This document shows positions 1 through 8,161 of a DNA stretch of 64,000 nucleotides, one piece after another. Source of the stretch: Rhizobium brockwellii (GTDB lineage Bacteria; Pseudomonadota; Alphaproteobacteria; Rhizobiales; Rhizobiaceae); NCBI RefSeq assembly GCF_000769405.2, contig NZ_CP053439.1, forward strand, positions 3,162,001-3,226,000, in the 5' to 3' direction. Positions within the stretch are counted from its first letter, which is position 1; every line of letters begins with the position of its first letter. A program made the translations under genes and the position numbers. Below the pieces are notes generated by a model. The model was not told the DNA's origin, made no database searches, and saw only the letters and a list, made by a program, of their open reading frames with translations.

Positions 1-617
1 GAAATGCTGCGGTCTTCGCTGTCGTAGGTCGACTTGACGATCGCACCCCAGTCGCGGCCTTCAGGAATGAGATCCTCCGGCTCCAGCGTATTGAGAACGA
101 TGGCGCCGCCGAGCATGCCGGAACCACCCTTGCTCGAATCCGCGCCGCGCACGATATCGAGCGACGACAGCGAATCGAAATCGAACGTATCGCCACCGCC
201 ATTGGCATTGCTGAGGGCGAAAGCGCCCTGGCGCGAGCTGTTCGAAATATAGGGAATTGGAATGCCGTCGACGGTGGTCAGGATGCGAGCGCCCGAAAGG
301 CCGCGCAGGTTGAAGCCTGCGTCACCACGCGAATAATTCACGCCTGCATCGACGCTGCGGCCGATATCGTCAAAATTGGTCACCTGCTTTTCTTCGAGCT
401 GCTTGGCAGTGATCTCGGTGGCCAGCGGCGTGTCGGCGACGCTGCCCGGCGCCACGCGCTTGCCCTTGACGACGATTTTCTGCAGGACAGTGCTATCCTC
501 TGCGGTGGCTTGCGGCGTGGTGGCCGGAGCGCTTTGCGCGAAAGACTGCGAAACAGGAAGAATAACTGTGGCTGCCGTGCAGACCAATAGAACCGAGCGC
601 CAATGCCGGACGATCAT
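1..617 (-). CDS. TonB-dependent haem/iron receptor, N-terminal part (runs off the left edge)
   Basis: Outer-membrane receptor that would import haem or an iron chelate using TonB energy. About 205 residues are present. They show a signal peptide ending near SFAQS, a TonB-box-like stretch (TVLQKIVVKGKR), then a plug domain with VADTPLATEI, NLRGLSGARI, VDGIPIPY and DIVRGADSSKGGSGMLGG. This arrangement is typical of the haemoglobin/transferrin receptor family (rhizobial HmuR/ShmR). The ATG at 617 follows a purine-rich GAGGGTAGG. The C-terminal barrel lies outside the window, so completeness cannot be judged. It is divergent from the extensin-like gene, with an inverted repeat and a RirA-type box between them. 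The exact ligand is inferred. Confidence 0.85.
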   Translation of the reverse strand, partial: MIVRHWRSVLLVCTAATVILPVSQSFAQSAPATTPQATAEDSTVLQKIVVKGKRVAPGSVADTPLATEITAKQLEEKQVTNFDDIGRSVDAGVNYSRGDAGFNLRGLSGARILTTVDGIPIPYISNSSRQGAFALSNANGGGDTFDFDSLSSLDIVRGADSSKGGSGMLGGAIVLNTLEPEDLIPEGRDWGAIVKSTYDSEDRSI

Positions 618-756
618 AACCTACCCTCTAATGATGATTACCGGGCTGGCTGGTCGTGGCGCGTCGAACGCTCGAGGGGCTGGCTAGGCTTTTGCGGATG
701 AAGACGAAGAAGAACTTCGCCTTCTTTTCGCCGCATAAAAAACATGAGAAGTATTG

Positions 757-795
757 TCAACATAAGTCATCGTTTTATGTTGAATTTACCTGTCA
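757..795. promoter_or_regulatory. Perfect 9-9-9 inverted repeat overlapping a TGA-N9-TCA iron-box-like site
   Basis: Positions 757-765 (TCAACATAA) and 775-783 (TTATGTTGA) form a perfect inverted repeat with a 9-nt spacer. At 781-795 the sequence fits TGA-N9-TCA, the spacing described for rhizobial iron-responsive operators bound by RirA. The site lies in the 269-bp gap between the TonB receptor and the divergent extensin-like gene, about 140-180 bp upstream of the receptor start. The regulator is inferred, and the short iron-box match could be chance. Confidence 0.45.
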
Positions 796-886
796 AGTTT
801 TAGCGATCTTCAACGACGTTGCACAATTGCAACGAAAACCGCCCTCATGCGTTGTCTTTGGCCACGGATACGAGGAATCGGACGCG

Positions 887-1837
887 TTGAGAAAACTTTC
901 GACATTGGCGATTCTTTTCGCCGCTACCGCCTTTCTTGCCGGCGCCCGCCTGCCCCCGCAAGGCCCGCTGCCCGAACCTCGGCCAGATGCCGGCCAGGCG
1001 ACCAGCCCCACCTCCCCTTCCTCGGAAAAGCCGGAACCGCCCGCGCCTGAAGAGGTCCCGGCCCCGCAGCCGAAACCCGATGTGAAGGGTCCGGAGGAAC
1101 CGGCATCGAGCCAGCCGCCAGCACCGCAGGCCGCACCGTCAAAGCCCGGGCCGGCAGAGCCGATGCAAGGTCCGCCACGGCCGCCGGGCAGCCCCGAAAG
1201 CTCGCAGCCGCCGGAAGAAGCTAAGCCACCCGGCGAGCAGACACTTGAAGAGCAAAACCTGACGATCAAACCCGAAAGCGATGCCGAGCATGCCGAATGC
1301 ACGGCCGCCCTTCAATCCCTGGGCGTCGTCTTCAAGGACACGCCGCGCATCGACGACGGTAACGGCTGCGGCATCGACAAGCCGATCATCGTCTCCGAAG
1401 CCCTGCCCGGCATCAAACTGAAGCCGGAGGCGACGATCCGCTGCCCGGCGGCACTCGCCCTTGCCCGCTGGATGAAGGACAGCGTCATCCCGGCGGCTTC
1501 CGCCGCCCTGCCGGAGCAGGGCCGCATCACCACCGTCAACCAGGCAACGTCCTATATGTGCCGCCTGCGCAACGGCGCCGGAACCGGCAAGATCTCCGAG
1601 CATGCCCGCGGCAACGCCATCGATATTGCCAGCTTTCATTTCGAAAAGGGTGAGGATGTCGCCGTCCGCTCCCGCCGCGAGGATTCGACCCTCACCGGCG
1701 CCTTCCAGCGTACCGTCAGCGCCGCCGGCTGCCTCTACTTCACCACCGTCCTCGACCCCGAAAGCGACGCCGCCCACGAAACCCATTTCCATCTCGACGT
1801 CATCGAGAGGAAGGGCGGTTATCGGTATTGTCACTAA
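887..1837 (+). CDS. Secreted extensin-like protein, proline-rich linker plus C-terminal peptidase-like domain
   Basis: About 316 residues. A hydrophobic signal segment (LSTLAILFAATAFLAGA) is followed by roughly 110 residues rich in Pro, Glu, Ser and Ala, likely a periplasmic or wall-spanning linker. The C-terminal ~190 residues match the extensin-like C domain (PF06904 type): ECTAAL, GNGCGI, TSYMCRLRNG, SEHARGNAIDI and HETHFHLDV. The SEH...D and HFH pattern resembles the zinc site of M15/LAS peptidases, so peptidoglycan hydrolysis is plausible but not shown. I chose the TTG at 887 because GAGGAATCGG precedes it and the signal peptide begins there. An in-frame extension to 656 exists but encodes no sensible N-terminus. 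Confidence 0.8.
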   Translation: MRKLSTLAILFAATAFLAGARLPPQGPLPEPRPDAGQATSPTSPSSEKPEPPAPEEVPAPQPKPDVKGPEEPASSQPPAPQAAPSKPGPAEPMQGPPRPPGSPESSQPPEEAKPPGEQTLEEQNLTIKPESDAEHAECTAALQSLGVVFKDTPRIDDGNGCGIDKPIIVSEALPGIKLKPEATIRCPAALALARWMKDSVIPAASAALPEQGRITTVNQATSYMCRLRNGAGTGKISEHARGNAIDIASFHFEKGEDVAVRSRREDSTLTGAFQRTVSAAGCLYFTTVLDPESDAAHETHFHLDVIERKGGYRYCH

Positions 1838-1921
1838 TCATTTCAAGGATTTGCAATTCCCGCTTGAATCAGACTGTCCAGTCACTAAACTTCGACATGA
1901 AGAACCGACGGAGCCTATCTC

Positions 1922-2167
1922 ATGACCGTATTGAGCTTCCAGATGAAGGATTCCACGGTTTCCCGTCTGAATAGCCTGGCCGAAAAGCGAAAGCTTTCGC
2001 CGGCAGATATCGCAGTGGTGGCGATCGGAGAATTCATCGAGCGGGAAGAACGGCAGCTTTCCGAGATTGAGGCTGCTATTCGCGAAGCCGAACGGAGCGA
2101 CTGCGCCTCCGATGAAGACGTGGCCGCCGTGCTGTTCAAATATACAGAAATCCCCTCTGAAAAATGA
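1922..2167 (+). CDS. Small ribbon-helix-helix (CopG/antitoxin-like) protein without an adjacent toxin
   Basis: An 81-residue protein. The N-terminal VLSFQMKDSTVSRLNSLAEK plus a following helix has the beta-strand/two-helix pattern of ribbon-helix-helix DNA-binding antitoxins. The remainder is acidic and helical (REERQLSEIEAAIREAE). No RelE/ParE, PIN or other toxin ORF follows; the next gene is fhs on the opposite strand. It may be an orphan antitoxin or a stand-alone regulator. The fold is judged by pattern only. Confidence 0.6.
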   Translation: MTVLSFQMKDSTVSRLNSLAEKRKLSPADIAVVAIGEFIEREERQLSEIEAAIREAERSDCASDEDVAAVLFKYTEIPSEK

Positions 2168-2204
2168 CCCTGCGCGCCGATCGTGCAAGCAAGACGTCAC
2201 CGGA

Positions 2205-3884
2205 TCAGAACAATCCCTCGATATAGCCCTGATCGTTCAAGAAAATCCGTTCCGCCGACGGCGATTTCGGCAGGCCCGGCATCGTCATGATCTCGCCGGT
2301 GATGGCGACGACGAAGCCCGCTCCCGCCGAAAGCCGTACCTCGCGCACGGTGACGATGTGGCCTTCCGGCGCGCCGCGCAGGTTCGGATCGGTGGAGAAG
2401 GAATATTGCGTCTTCGCCATGCAGATCGGCAGCTTGCCGTAACCTTGCTCCTCCCATGTCTGCAACTGATCGCGCACCGCCTTGTCGGCCGTCACTTCAC
2501 CGGCATGGTAGATCTTCGAGGCGACGATCTCGATCTTCTCGAACAGCGAAATGTCGTCGCCATAGAGCGGCTGGAATTTCGCCTGCCCGGACTCGGCCAG
2601 TTCCACCACCTTGTGCGCCAGTTCCTCGATGCCGGCCGAACCCAGCGCCCAGTGGCGGCAGAGGATCGCCTCGGCGCCAAGCCTTGAGACAAATTCCTTG
2701 ACCGCCGCGATCTCGGCGTCGGTATCCGAGACGAAATGGTTGATCGCCACGACGACGGGCACGCCGAAACGACGCACATTGGCGACGTGGCGGCCAAGAT
2801 TGGCGCAGCCCTTCTTCAGCGCCGCGACATCCTCGGTGCCGAGATCCTCCTTCTTCACCCCGCCATTCATCTTCAGCGCCCGGACGGTCGCGACGATGAC
2901 TGCCGCATCCGGCTTCAGCCCGGCCTTGCGGCACTTGATATCGAAGAATTTTTCCGCTCCGAGATCGGCGCCGAAGCCTGCTTCCGTCACCACATAGTCA
3001 CCAAGCTTCAGCGCCGTCTTGGTCGCCGTCACCGAATTGCAGCCATGGGCGATATTGGCGAAGGGCCCGCCATGCACGAAGGCCGGATTGTTCTCCAGCG
3101 TCTGCACCAGGTTCGGCTGCATCGCATCTTTCAACAGCACCGCCATGGCGCCGTCGGCTTTCAGGTCGCGCGCATGCACTGGTGTCCGGTCGAAACGATA
3201 GCCGATGATGATGTCGCCAAGCCGCCGCTCCAGATCCTTGAGGTCGGTGGCGAGGCAGAGGATCGCCATCACCTCGGAGGCGACGGTGATGTCGAACCCG
3301 CCCTGGCGCGGGAAACCGTTGGCGACGCCTCCGAGCGAGGAGACCATGCTTCTGAGTGCCCGGTCGTTCATGTCCATGACCCGCCGCCAGGTGATGCGGC
3401 GGATGTCGATATTCTCTTCGTTGCCCCAGTAGATGTGGTTGTCGATCATCGCCGCCAGCAGGTTGTGCGCCGAGGTGATCGCATGAAAATCGCCGGTGAA
3501 ATGCAGGTTGATGTCTTCCATCGGCACGACCTGCGCATAACCGCCGCCGGCCGCCCCGCCCTTGACGCCGAAGCAGGGACCGAGCGAGGCCTCGCGGATG
3601 CAGACAACGGCTTTCTTGCCGATCCGGTTCAGCCCATCGCCGAGCCCGACCGTGGTCGTCGTCTTGCCCTCGCCGGCCGGTGTCGGATTGATCGCCGTGA
3701 CGAGGATCAGCTTGCCGTCCTTCTTGCCCGCCTGCGCGGCGATGAACTCGGCGCTGACCTTCGCCTTGTCGTGACCATAGGGCACGAGCTGCTCGACCGG
3801 AATGCCGAGTTTCGCCCCGATTTCGAAGATTGGCTTTTTGGCCGCGGCGCGTGCGATTTCGATATCGGATTTGATGGATGGCAT
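2205..3884 (-). CDS. fhs: Formate-tetrahydrofolate ligase
   Basis: A 559-residue cytosolic enzyme that joins formate to tetrahydrofolate using ATP, giving 10-formyl-THF for purine and one-carbon metabolism. Length is normal for the family. The ATP-binding loop [13 protein letters not shown] lies at residues 66-78, followed by the conserved [20 protein letters not shown] and the C-terminal [21 protein letters not shown] start at the ATG at 3884 ([11 protein letters not shown]), preceded by GGGGGAAC. An upstream in-frame extension of 18 residues lacks homology. It stands alone; the flanking genes are unrelated. Confidence 0.97.
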   Translation of the reverse strand: MPSIKSDIEIARAAAKKPIFEIGAKLGIPVEQLVPYGHDKAKVSAEFIAAQAGKKDGKLILVTAINPTPAGEGKTTTTVGLGDGLNRIGKKAVVCIREASLGPCFGVKGGAAGGGYAQVVPMEDINLHFTGDFHAITSAHNLLAAMIDNHIYWGNEENIDIRRITWRRVMDMNDRALRSMVSSLGGVANGFPRQGGFDITVASEVMAILCLATDLKDLERRLGDIIIGYRFDRTPVHARDLKADGAMAVLLKDAMQPNLVQTLENNPAFVHGGPFANIAHGCNSVTATKTALKLGDYVVTEAGFGADLGAEKFFDIKCRKAGLKPDAAVIVATVRALKMNGGVKKEDLGTEDVAALKKGCANLGRHVANVRRFGVPVVVAINHFVSDTDAEIAAVKEFVSRLGAEAILCRHWALGSAGIEELAHKVVELAESGQAKFQPLYGDDISLFEKIEIVASKIYHAGEVTADKAVRDQLQTWEEQGYGKLPICMAKTQYSFSTDPNLRGAPEGHIVTVREVRLSAGAGFVVAITGEIMTMPGLPKSPSAERIFLNDQGYIEGLF

Positions 3885-3995
3885 AGATGTTCCCCCGCCC
3901 GACCTCCGCGGGCGCGGAGTCGTTATTTTTCTCTTCATCGAGATAGCGAAATATCGACGGGGTGTGAATAGTGCTGCGCCTTGCGGCCGCCACGC

Positions 3996-4093
3996 TTACA
4001 GCGCCGCGCGTCTTTTCAGACGCGCAAAGGACGCTGTAACACTTTCAATCCTCGCATCGACCCGAAAATCGGTTTCGATTTTCGGGTCGATGC
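3996..4093. repeat. RIME1-like intergenic repeat, copy A (two palindromes)
   Basis: Two consecutive palindromes fill the gap between fhs and the UPF0114 gene. At 3996-4039, outer arms TTACAGCG/CGCTGTAA enclose GCGCGTCT-TTTC-AGACGCGC. At 4054-4093, 18-nt arms starting GCATCGACCC pair perfectly around GTTT. The two-palindrome, ~100-bp layout matches the Rhizobium-specific intergenic mosaic element RIME1 as described in rhizobia. Related copies lie at 46026-46129 and 52279-52383, with a partial one at 38967-38992. Confidence 0.8.
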
Positions 4094-4143
4094 GCTAGGC
4101 GTTTATGTGGCGGACGACAATTGCGGTTTCACAGGCTGAAAAC

Positions 4144-4674
4144 ATGAAATCACTGGAACTCATCATCGAGCGCATCATCCTGTCGAGCCGCTGGATCCTT
4201 GTCGTCTTCTATATCGGCCTGGTAGCGGCGCTCGCCGTCTATGCCGTTTCCTTTGCCTACAAGTTCCTGAAGATCGCCTCCGGCGTCTTCGAGCTTGACG
4301 AGGCGGAGATGATCCTTGCTATGCTCGGCCTGATCGACGCTGCCCTCGTTGCCAGCCTGATCGTCATGGTGATGATTTCGGGTTACGAGAATTTCGTCAG
4401 CCGCTTCGACGAGGCCAGCGAGGCCGACAACGAGGTCTCCTTCCTTGGCAAGCTCGATTCAGGCAGCCTCAAGATCAAGGTCGCCTCCTCGATCGTCGCT
4501 ATCTCCTCCATCCATCTACTGCAGGTCTTCCTCAATGCCGACAAATATGCGGACGGCAAGATCATGTGGCTGACCCTCATGCACCTCGCCTTCGTCGCCT
4601 CCGCCGTCATGCTCGGTTTCCTGGAGAAGCTGATGAGCGTCACGTCGAAAAATGATCTGAAGGATAAGGACTGA
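4144..4674 (+). CDS. UPF0114 (YqhA-like) inner-membrane protein
   Basis: A 176-residue protein with three to four hydrophobic segments (WILVVFYIGLVAALAVYAV, AMLGLIDAALVASLIVMVMI, VASSIVAISSIHLLQVF, LMHLAFVASAVMLGF). The signatures LLGLIDAALVASLIVMV and GYENFVS are characteristic of the UPF0114/TIGR00645 family, whose function is unknown. I begin at the ATG at 4144 (MKSLELIIERI), where the family normally starts. The upstream 13 in-frame codons overlap nothing conserved. Confidence 0.88.
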   Translation: MKSLELIIERIILSSRWILVVFYIGLVAALAVYAVSFAYKFLKIASGVFELDEAEMILAMLGLIDAALVASLIVMVMISGYENFVSRFDEASEADNEVSFLGKLDSGSLKIKVASSIVAISSIHLLQVFLNADKYADGKIMWLTLMHLAFVASAVMLGFLEKLMSVTSKNDLKDKD

Positions 4675-4756
4675 CAGGCGTCACGAGGCGCCTTCGGAGC
4701 TTCAACAAGCAGCAGCCCGACGAAAACGCCGAGCTATGCTCTTTCGAGTCCTGAGA

Positions 4757-6439
4757 TCAATTGACCGAAGCAGCAACAGGAACGATCTCTGCCTCAGCTT
4801 TTCTGGGGCATCGAAGGCTTTCCTTCGCCTCCGGCCCACAGACATGCAAGCCGGGCTCTTCATCATAGGGGATGATACCATTGATGATGCCAAGCTTGAG
4901 GGCCTCAGAAGGAAGTATGATACTTCCTCGCTCAGTTGATGTAGCGGGCATCATCGTCTCGTATGTGTCGGCGCTCACGCCCATCTCGTCGAAATAAGCT
5001 AAAATTCTCGTATATTCAGCCGTCGTGGGCCTGACGATGCCGATTGCCGAATATCCGACCATCCGCGGCGTTCCGCTCATCAGGACAAGAGTGCAGGTCG
5101 AAAGACAGTACGCACGGCCGGCAAAGACTTCGCCCTCGGTCGGTCCGCTTTTGGCGATGCTGGCTTTGCAACGCGGATCCAGCTTTGGACAATTCGGCAA
5201 CTGCGTTCTGCCAATCGAGGTTTCCAGACCTGCAGCACGGATCATGCGCCCCATCACGAAAGCCGCATCCGTGTCCCCGCCATTAGATTGAAGGACGATC
5301 GGCAGCTTTCGTTCGCCGAGCGTCGTCAACATCGCCTTCAGCCGAGCCGGCGTATCCGGCATGATGTCTCCGTCCGCAGAAATCCACTGCGTGCACTCTT
5401 CCTGGCAGTTGCCATTGGACATCAGGAGGAAGTCCATCGGCTGGGTTTTCGGCAGTTTCTCGCTTGTCTCCGCGACCGCATTCTGCACGGGGGCTTGAGA
5501 TACAGGCGCCTTAGCCACCACAGGGGCTTCGGCCACCGGATGGCTGTGACAGACAGCCTCGGCCACTGCATCTGGGGCGCAGAGCGGCATACCAGGCCAC
5601 TCATTGTAGGACAACATGTCCGTGATGAGACCTGTTCGAAGTGCCTCTGTAGCCGGTACTATATTGATGTTGTCAGGCGTGGCGCTCATCATCAGACCGA
5701 TCACATCTTCGCTGACGCCCATTTCCTTCAAATAGGCCGTCAAGGCAGCGGTAGCCTTCTTTCCAAGTTTGGTGGAACTGCTCTGCCCCGCCACCTTGCG
5801 TCCGACCTCCTTGCGGGAGATCTCCTTTTTCTTGCCGTTCACGATCTTGTATTCGATGCGATAGGAAACACGCACCTTATTATAGATGGTCGTGATCTGG
5901 TGGACGCCGATCAAGGCCCATTGCGACGAGACACGCGACACACCGCCCGCCAACGCCAGCGGACAAGCAGAAAAGCAGTATGCGCCGGACGAATAGGTGT
6001 AACCGACCGCGCTACCGTCCTTGGCAATAGCGGCTTGGCAGCGCGTATCCCCAACCGGGCAATCTTTGAGCCGCGTGCCGCCGACCGCCGTTTCCAGCCC
6101 GGCCTTGCGGATCATCCGGCCCATCGCATAGGCGGCATCGACGTCGCCGCCTTCGGAACGGAAAACGACAGGCAATTTACGGCCACCGATCTTCTTGAGT
6201 ATTTTTCTCAGCCTGGCGGGCGTATCGGACGTTATACGCCCCTCCGCTGATATCCATTCCGGACAGTTTTCCTGGCAGAGAAGACTACGCACGAGGATGA
6301 AATTCATCGGAGGATGCGCTGCCTTTTTCTCCCCGGCGGCCTGCGAGGTTGCCGCGCCGATCGGCAAGGTCAAAACGAGAAAAACAAGTAATAATCGGGA
6401 AAATAGACACTTCACCAAAAAGGAAATTGCAAAGCGCAC
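4757..6439 (-). CDS. Secreted protein with tandem duplicated ClpP-like domain
   Basis: A 560-residue exported protein with a signal segment at about residues 8-34 (FLVKCLFSRLLLVFLVLTLP). It contains two homologous units. Unit 1 (about 40-300) has CQENCPEWISAEGRI, RSEGGDVDAAYAMGRMIRKAG and SSGAYCFSACPLALAGG. Unit 2 (about 335-550) has CQEECTQWISADGDI, QSNGGDTDAAFVMGRMIRAAG and GRAYCLSTCTLVLMSG. The GGD...A and A-C-x-S-x-C segments resemble periplasmic ClpP/crotonase-fold proteins (COG3904-like). Unit 2 lacks the ~40-residue basic insert of unit 1. Protease activity is not established. Eight or more cysteines suggest disulphides in the periplasm. A Pro/Val/Ala-rich linker (about 305-330) joins the units. 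Confidence 0.75.
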   Translation of the reverse strand: MRFAISFLVKCLFSRLLLVFLVLTLPIGAATSQAAGEKKAAHPPMNFILVRSLLCQENCPEWISAEGRITSDTPARLRKILKKIGGRKLPVVFRSEGGDVDAAYAMGRMIRKAGLETAVGGTRLKDCPVGDTRCQAAIAKDGSAVGYTYSSGAYCFSACPLALAGGVSRVSSQWALIGVHQITTIYNKVRVSYRIEYKIVNGKKKEISRKEVGRKVAGQSSSTKLGKKATAALTAYLKEMGVSEDVIGLMMSATPDNINIVPATEALRTGLITDMLSYNEWPGMPLCAPDAVAEAVCHSHPVAEAPVVAKAPVSQAPVQNAVAETSEKLPKTQPMDFLLMSNGNCQEECTQWISADGDIMPDTPARLKAMLTTLGERKLPIVLQSNGGDTDAAFVMGRMIRAAGLETSIGRTQLPNCPKLDPRCKASIAKSGPTEGEVFAGRAYCLSTCTLVLMSGTPRMVGYSAIGIVRPTTAEYTRILAYFDEMGVSADTYETMMPATSTERGSIILPSEALKLGIINGIIPYDEEPGLHVCGPEAKESLRCPRKAEAEIVPVAASVN

Positions 6440-6916
6440 GATTAAATTGCCTCAGTTGTACTGAGCATACGCTTAGCAATTGGCTTGACTGCCAGCAAGT
6501 CGGATTTCGCCGCCTGCTACCGTCCCTATTATCTCTGTTCTCTCACCGCAATCGGCCTGAAACAGCGACCCGCTGCGGCCGCGTTCACGCAGATCACCTG
6601 CTCCAGCGCAAGGCGCTGCAGGCAGATCGGTCCTCCGCCTTTGCGCCCGTGCTAGAGAGACCCGAGTTCTCCCACGAAACTCTCCCAAGTGATTCTCTCC
6701 GCCCGGCTGCGCGAGACCGTTGTCATGCCGCCATGAAGGAACTCAACGATACCGGAACGCTATGTTTGCAAGTCGAAACTCAACCGAAGCGCGAGAGACT
6801 GTGGCTAATTTTTCACAATTCGAATGAATCGGCTTGCCTTAAGTCAATTGGGGCTAGCATCCCGCAGATTTTCTGTATTTGATAGCGGTAACATTGGGGC
6901 TGCCGGGGGCGTACAA
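6440..6916. other. Intergenic region with no convincing gene
   Basis: This is 477 bases between two divergently transcribed genes. Short open frames on both strands have no homology-like features or ribosome sites. Base composition is locally more AT-rich near 6780-6900, as expected for promoter DNA of the LuxR-type gene. I recognise no RNA gene or repeat here. Confidence 0.5.
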
Positions 6917-7642
6917 ATGTCTTACATGACTACCTCTGAAAGACAGTCATTGCTTTCCGCAGAGCTTTCGACCGCACGAACGCGCAGCCTGTTTGCGCAG
7001 GCGCTTGGCAGGGTCTCCGCAGCCTTCGGATTGTCGCATGCGACGCTGATGCATGCCCCCTCCCCGGAAGACCTCCTCCTGAAACCTCTGCTGATCGAGA
7101 GCTCGCTTCCGGCCGCCTATGTAAGGGATTTCGACCGCGCTCACATGATGCGCGGCTGCCCTTTCGGCCTAAGGCTGAGGCAGTCTGCTGTGCCGCCGGC
7201 ATGGCATCTCAACGACGCCTCCAATGGCCAGGCTTTCCCCGCCGAACTTCGTGCCCTGATGCTGCGCCATGCCATACCGGCAGGCGTTGCCATGCCGACC
7301 ATTGCAGCTGACGGCCAGCGCCTGGTCTTTTGGTTCTGCGGCGAGCGTGCCGCACTCGGCCAAAGCGAAATCAACGAGCTGGCAATGATCATTCTCCATG
7401 CACTTGATGCATACAATGCAGTCAAACGTAACGAGGAATGCACGCATAACGCGCTGTCAACCAGAGAACTAGAAGTTGTGCGCTGGACTGCCCAGGGCAA
7501 GACCTCGATCGAAATCGGTCAGATCCTCACACTCTCGGACCATACGGTGAATGCCTATATGACGAACGCGATCAAAAAACTTGATTGCGTCAACCGGACC
7601 CAATTGGTAGCTAAGGCAATTCGATTGAAGCTGATCAACTGA
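6917..7642 (+). CDS. LuxR-family transcriptional regulator (solo, autoinducer-binding-like N-terminus)
   Basis: A 241-residue regulator. The C-terminal ~65 residues are a clear LuxR/GerE helix-turn-helix: LSTRELEVVRWTAQGKTSIEIG, then LSDHTVNAYMTNAIKKL. The N-terminal ~160 residues are compatible with an autoinducer-binding or degenerate sensory domain (PPAWHLND, HAIPAGVAMP, FWFCGE). No luxI-type synthase is in the window, so it is a LuxR solo whose ligand cannot be read from sequence. I chose the ATG at 6917, preceded by CCGGGGG. A longer frame from 6824 has an unlikely N-terminus. The PAS protein 46 bp downstream may be co-transcribed. Confidence 0.85.
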   Translation: MSYMTTSERQSLLSAELSTARTRSLFAQALGRVSAAFGLSHATLMHAPSPEDLLLKPLLIESSLPAAYVRDFDRAHMMRGCPFGLRLRQSAVPPAWHLNDASNGQAFPAELRALMLRHAIPAGVAMPTIAADGQRLVFWFCGERAALGQSEINELAMIILHALDAYNAVKRNEECTHNALSTRELEVVRWTAQGKTSIEIGQILTLSDHTVNAYMTNAIKKLDCVNRTQLVAKAIRLKLIN

Positions 7643-7688
7643 GAAATCAGAAGAGAGTCGGCACTTCGTCCCGTGATCTGGGGGAAAC

Positions 7689-8150
7689 GTGCCTCTTCAC
7701 TTCGAACAGCCCGTCATTGACAAGACAGAACAATCCCGCGCCCACATCGGCATTACCGATGCGGAAGTCGTCCAGATGCTCGCTGCCTATCGTCTTTTCG
7801 GCTTCTGGCGCATCGACATCGAGACCGGACATTTCTTTGCAAGCGAGGATGTCCACGCGATCTTCGGCCTCCCCTACAGCGACGGCCCTGTCAACCTGAC
7901 AGAGCTGATGTCGCGCATCCACGAGGAGGACCGCAGCCTGATCGCCCAAACCTTCGAGGAGGCGAGCCTTCATGGCGTCGGCTTCCATTTCGTCTATCGC
8001 GTCGACAATCGCCTTGGCGGCCACAAGCTGGTGCGCAGCGTCGGCCGCTTCCGTAATGATGAAATCGGCGGCGGCATCGTCGGCATCACCTATGAATTCG
8101 TCGAGAAACTGCGCGTCGTCGGCTTCGAGGACAACACGATACCCCGCTGA
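7689..8150 (+). CDS. Single PAS-domain protein
   Basis: A 153-residue protein made almost entirely of one PAS_3-like fold: FGFWRIDIETGHFFASEDVHAIFGLP, then IHEEDRSLIAQTFEEA and the closing strand YRVDNRLGG...VGRF. No kinase, GGDEF or other output domain is attached. The start is GTG at 7689, with GGGGGAAAC just upstream. It lies 46 bp after the LuxR-type gene in the same direction, so it may feed a signal into that regulator or another partner. It could also be a remnant of a sensor kinase. Confidence 0.75.
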   Translation: MPLHFEQPVIDKTEQSRAHIGITDAEVVQMLAAYRLFGFWRIDIETGHFFASEDVHAIFGLPYSDGPVNLTELMSRIHEEDRSLIAQTFEEASLHGVGFHFVYRVDNRLGGHKLVRSVGRFRNDEIGGGIVGITYEFVEKLRVVGFEDNTIPR

Positions 8151-8161
8151 CTCCAGACGTT

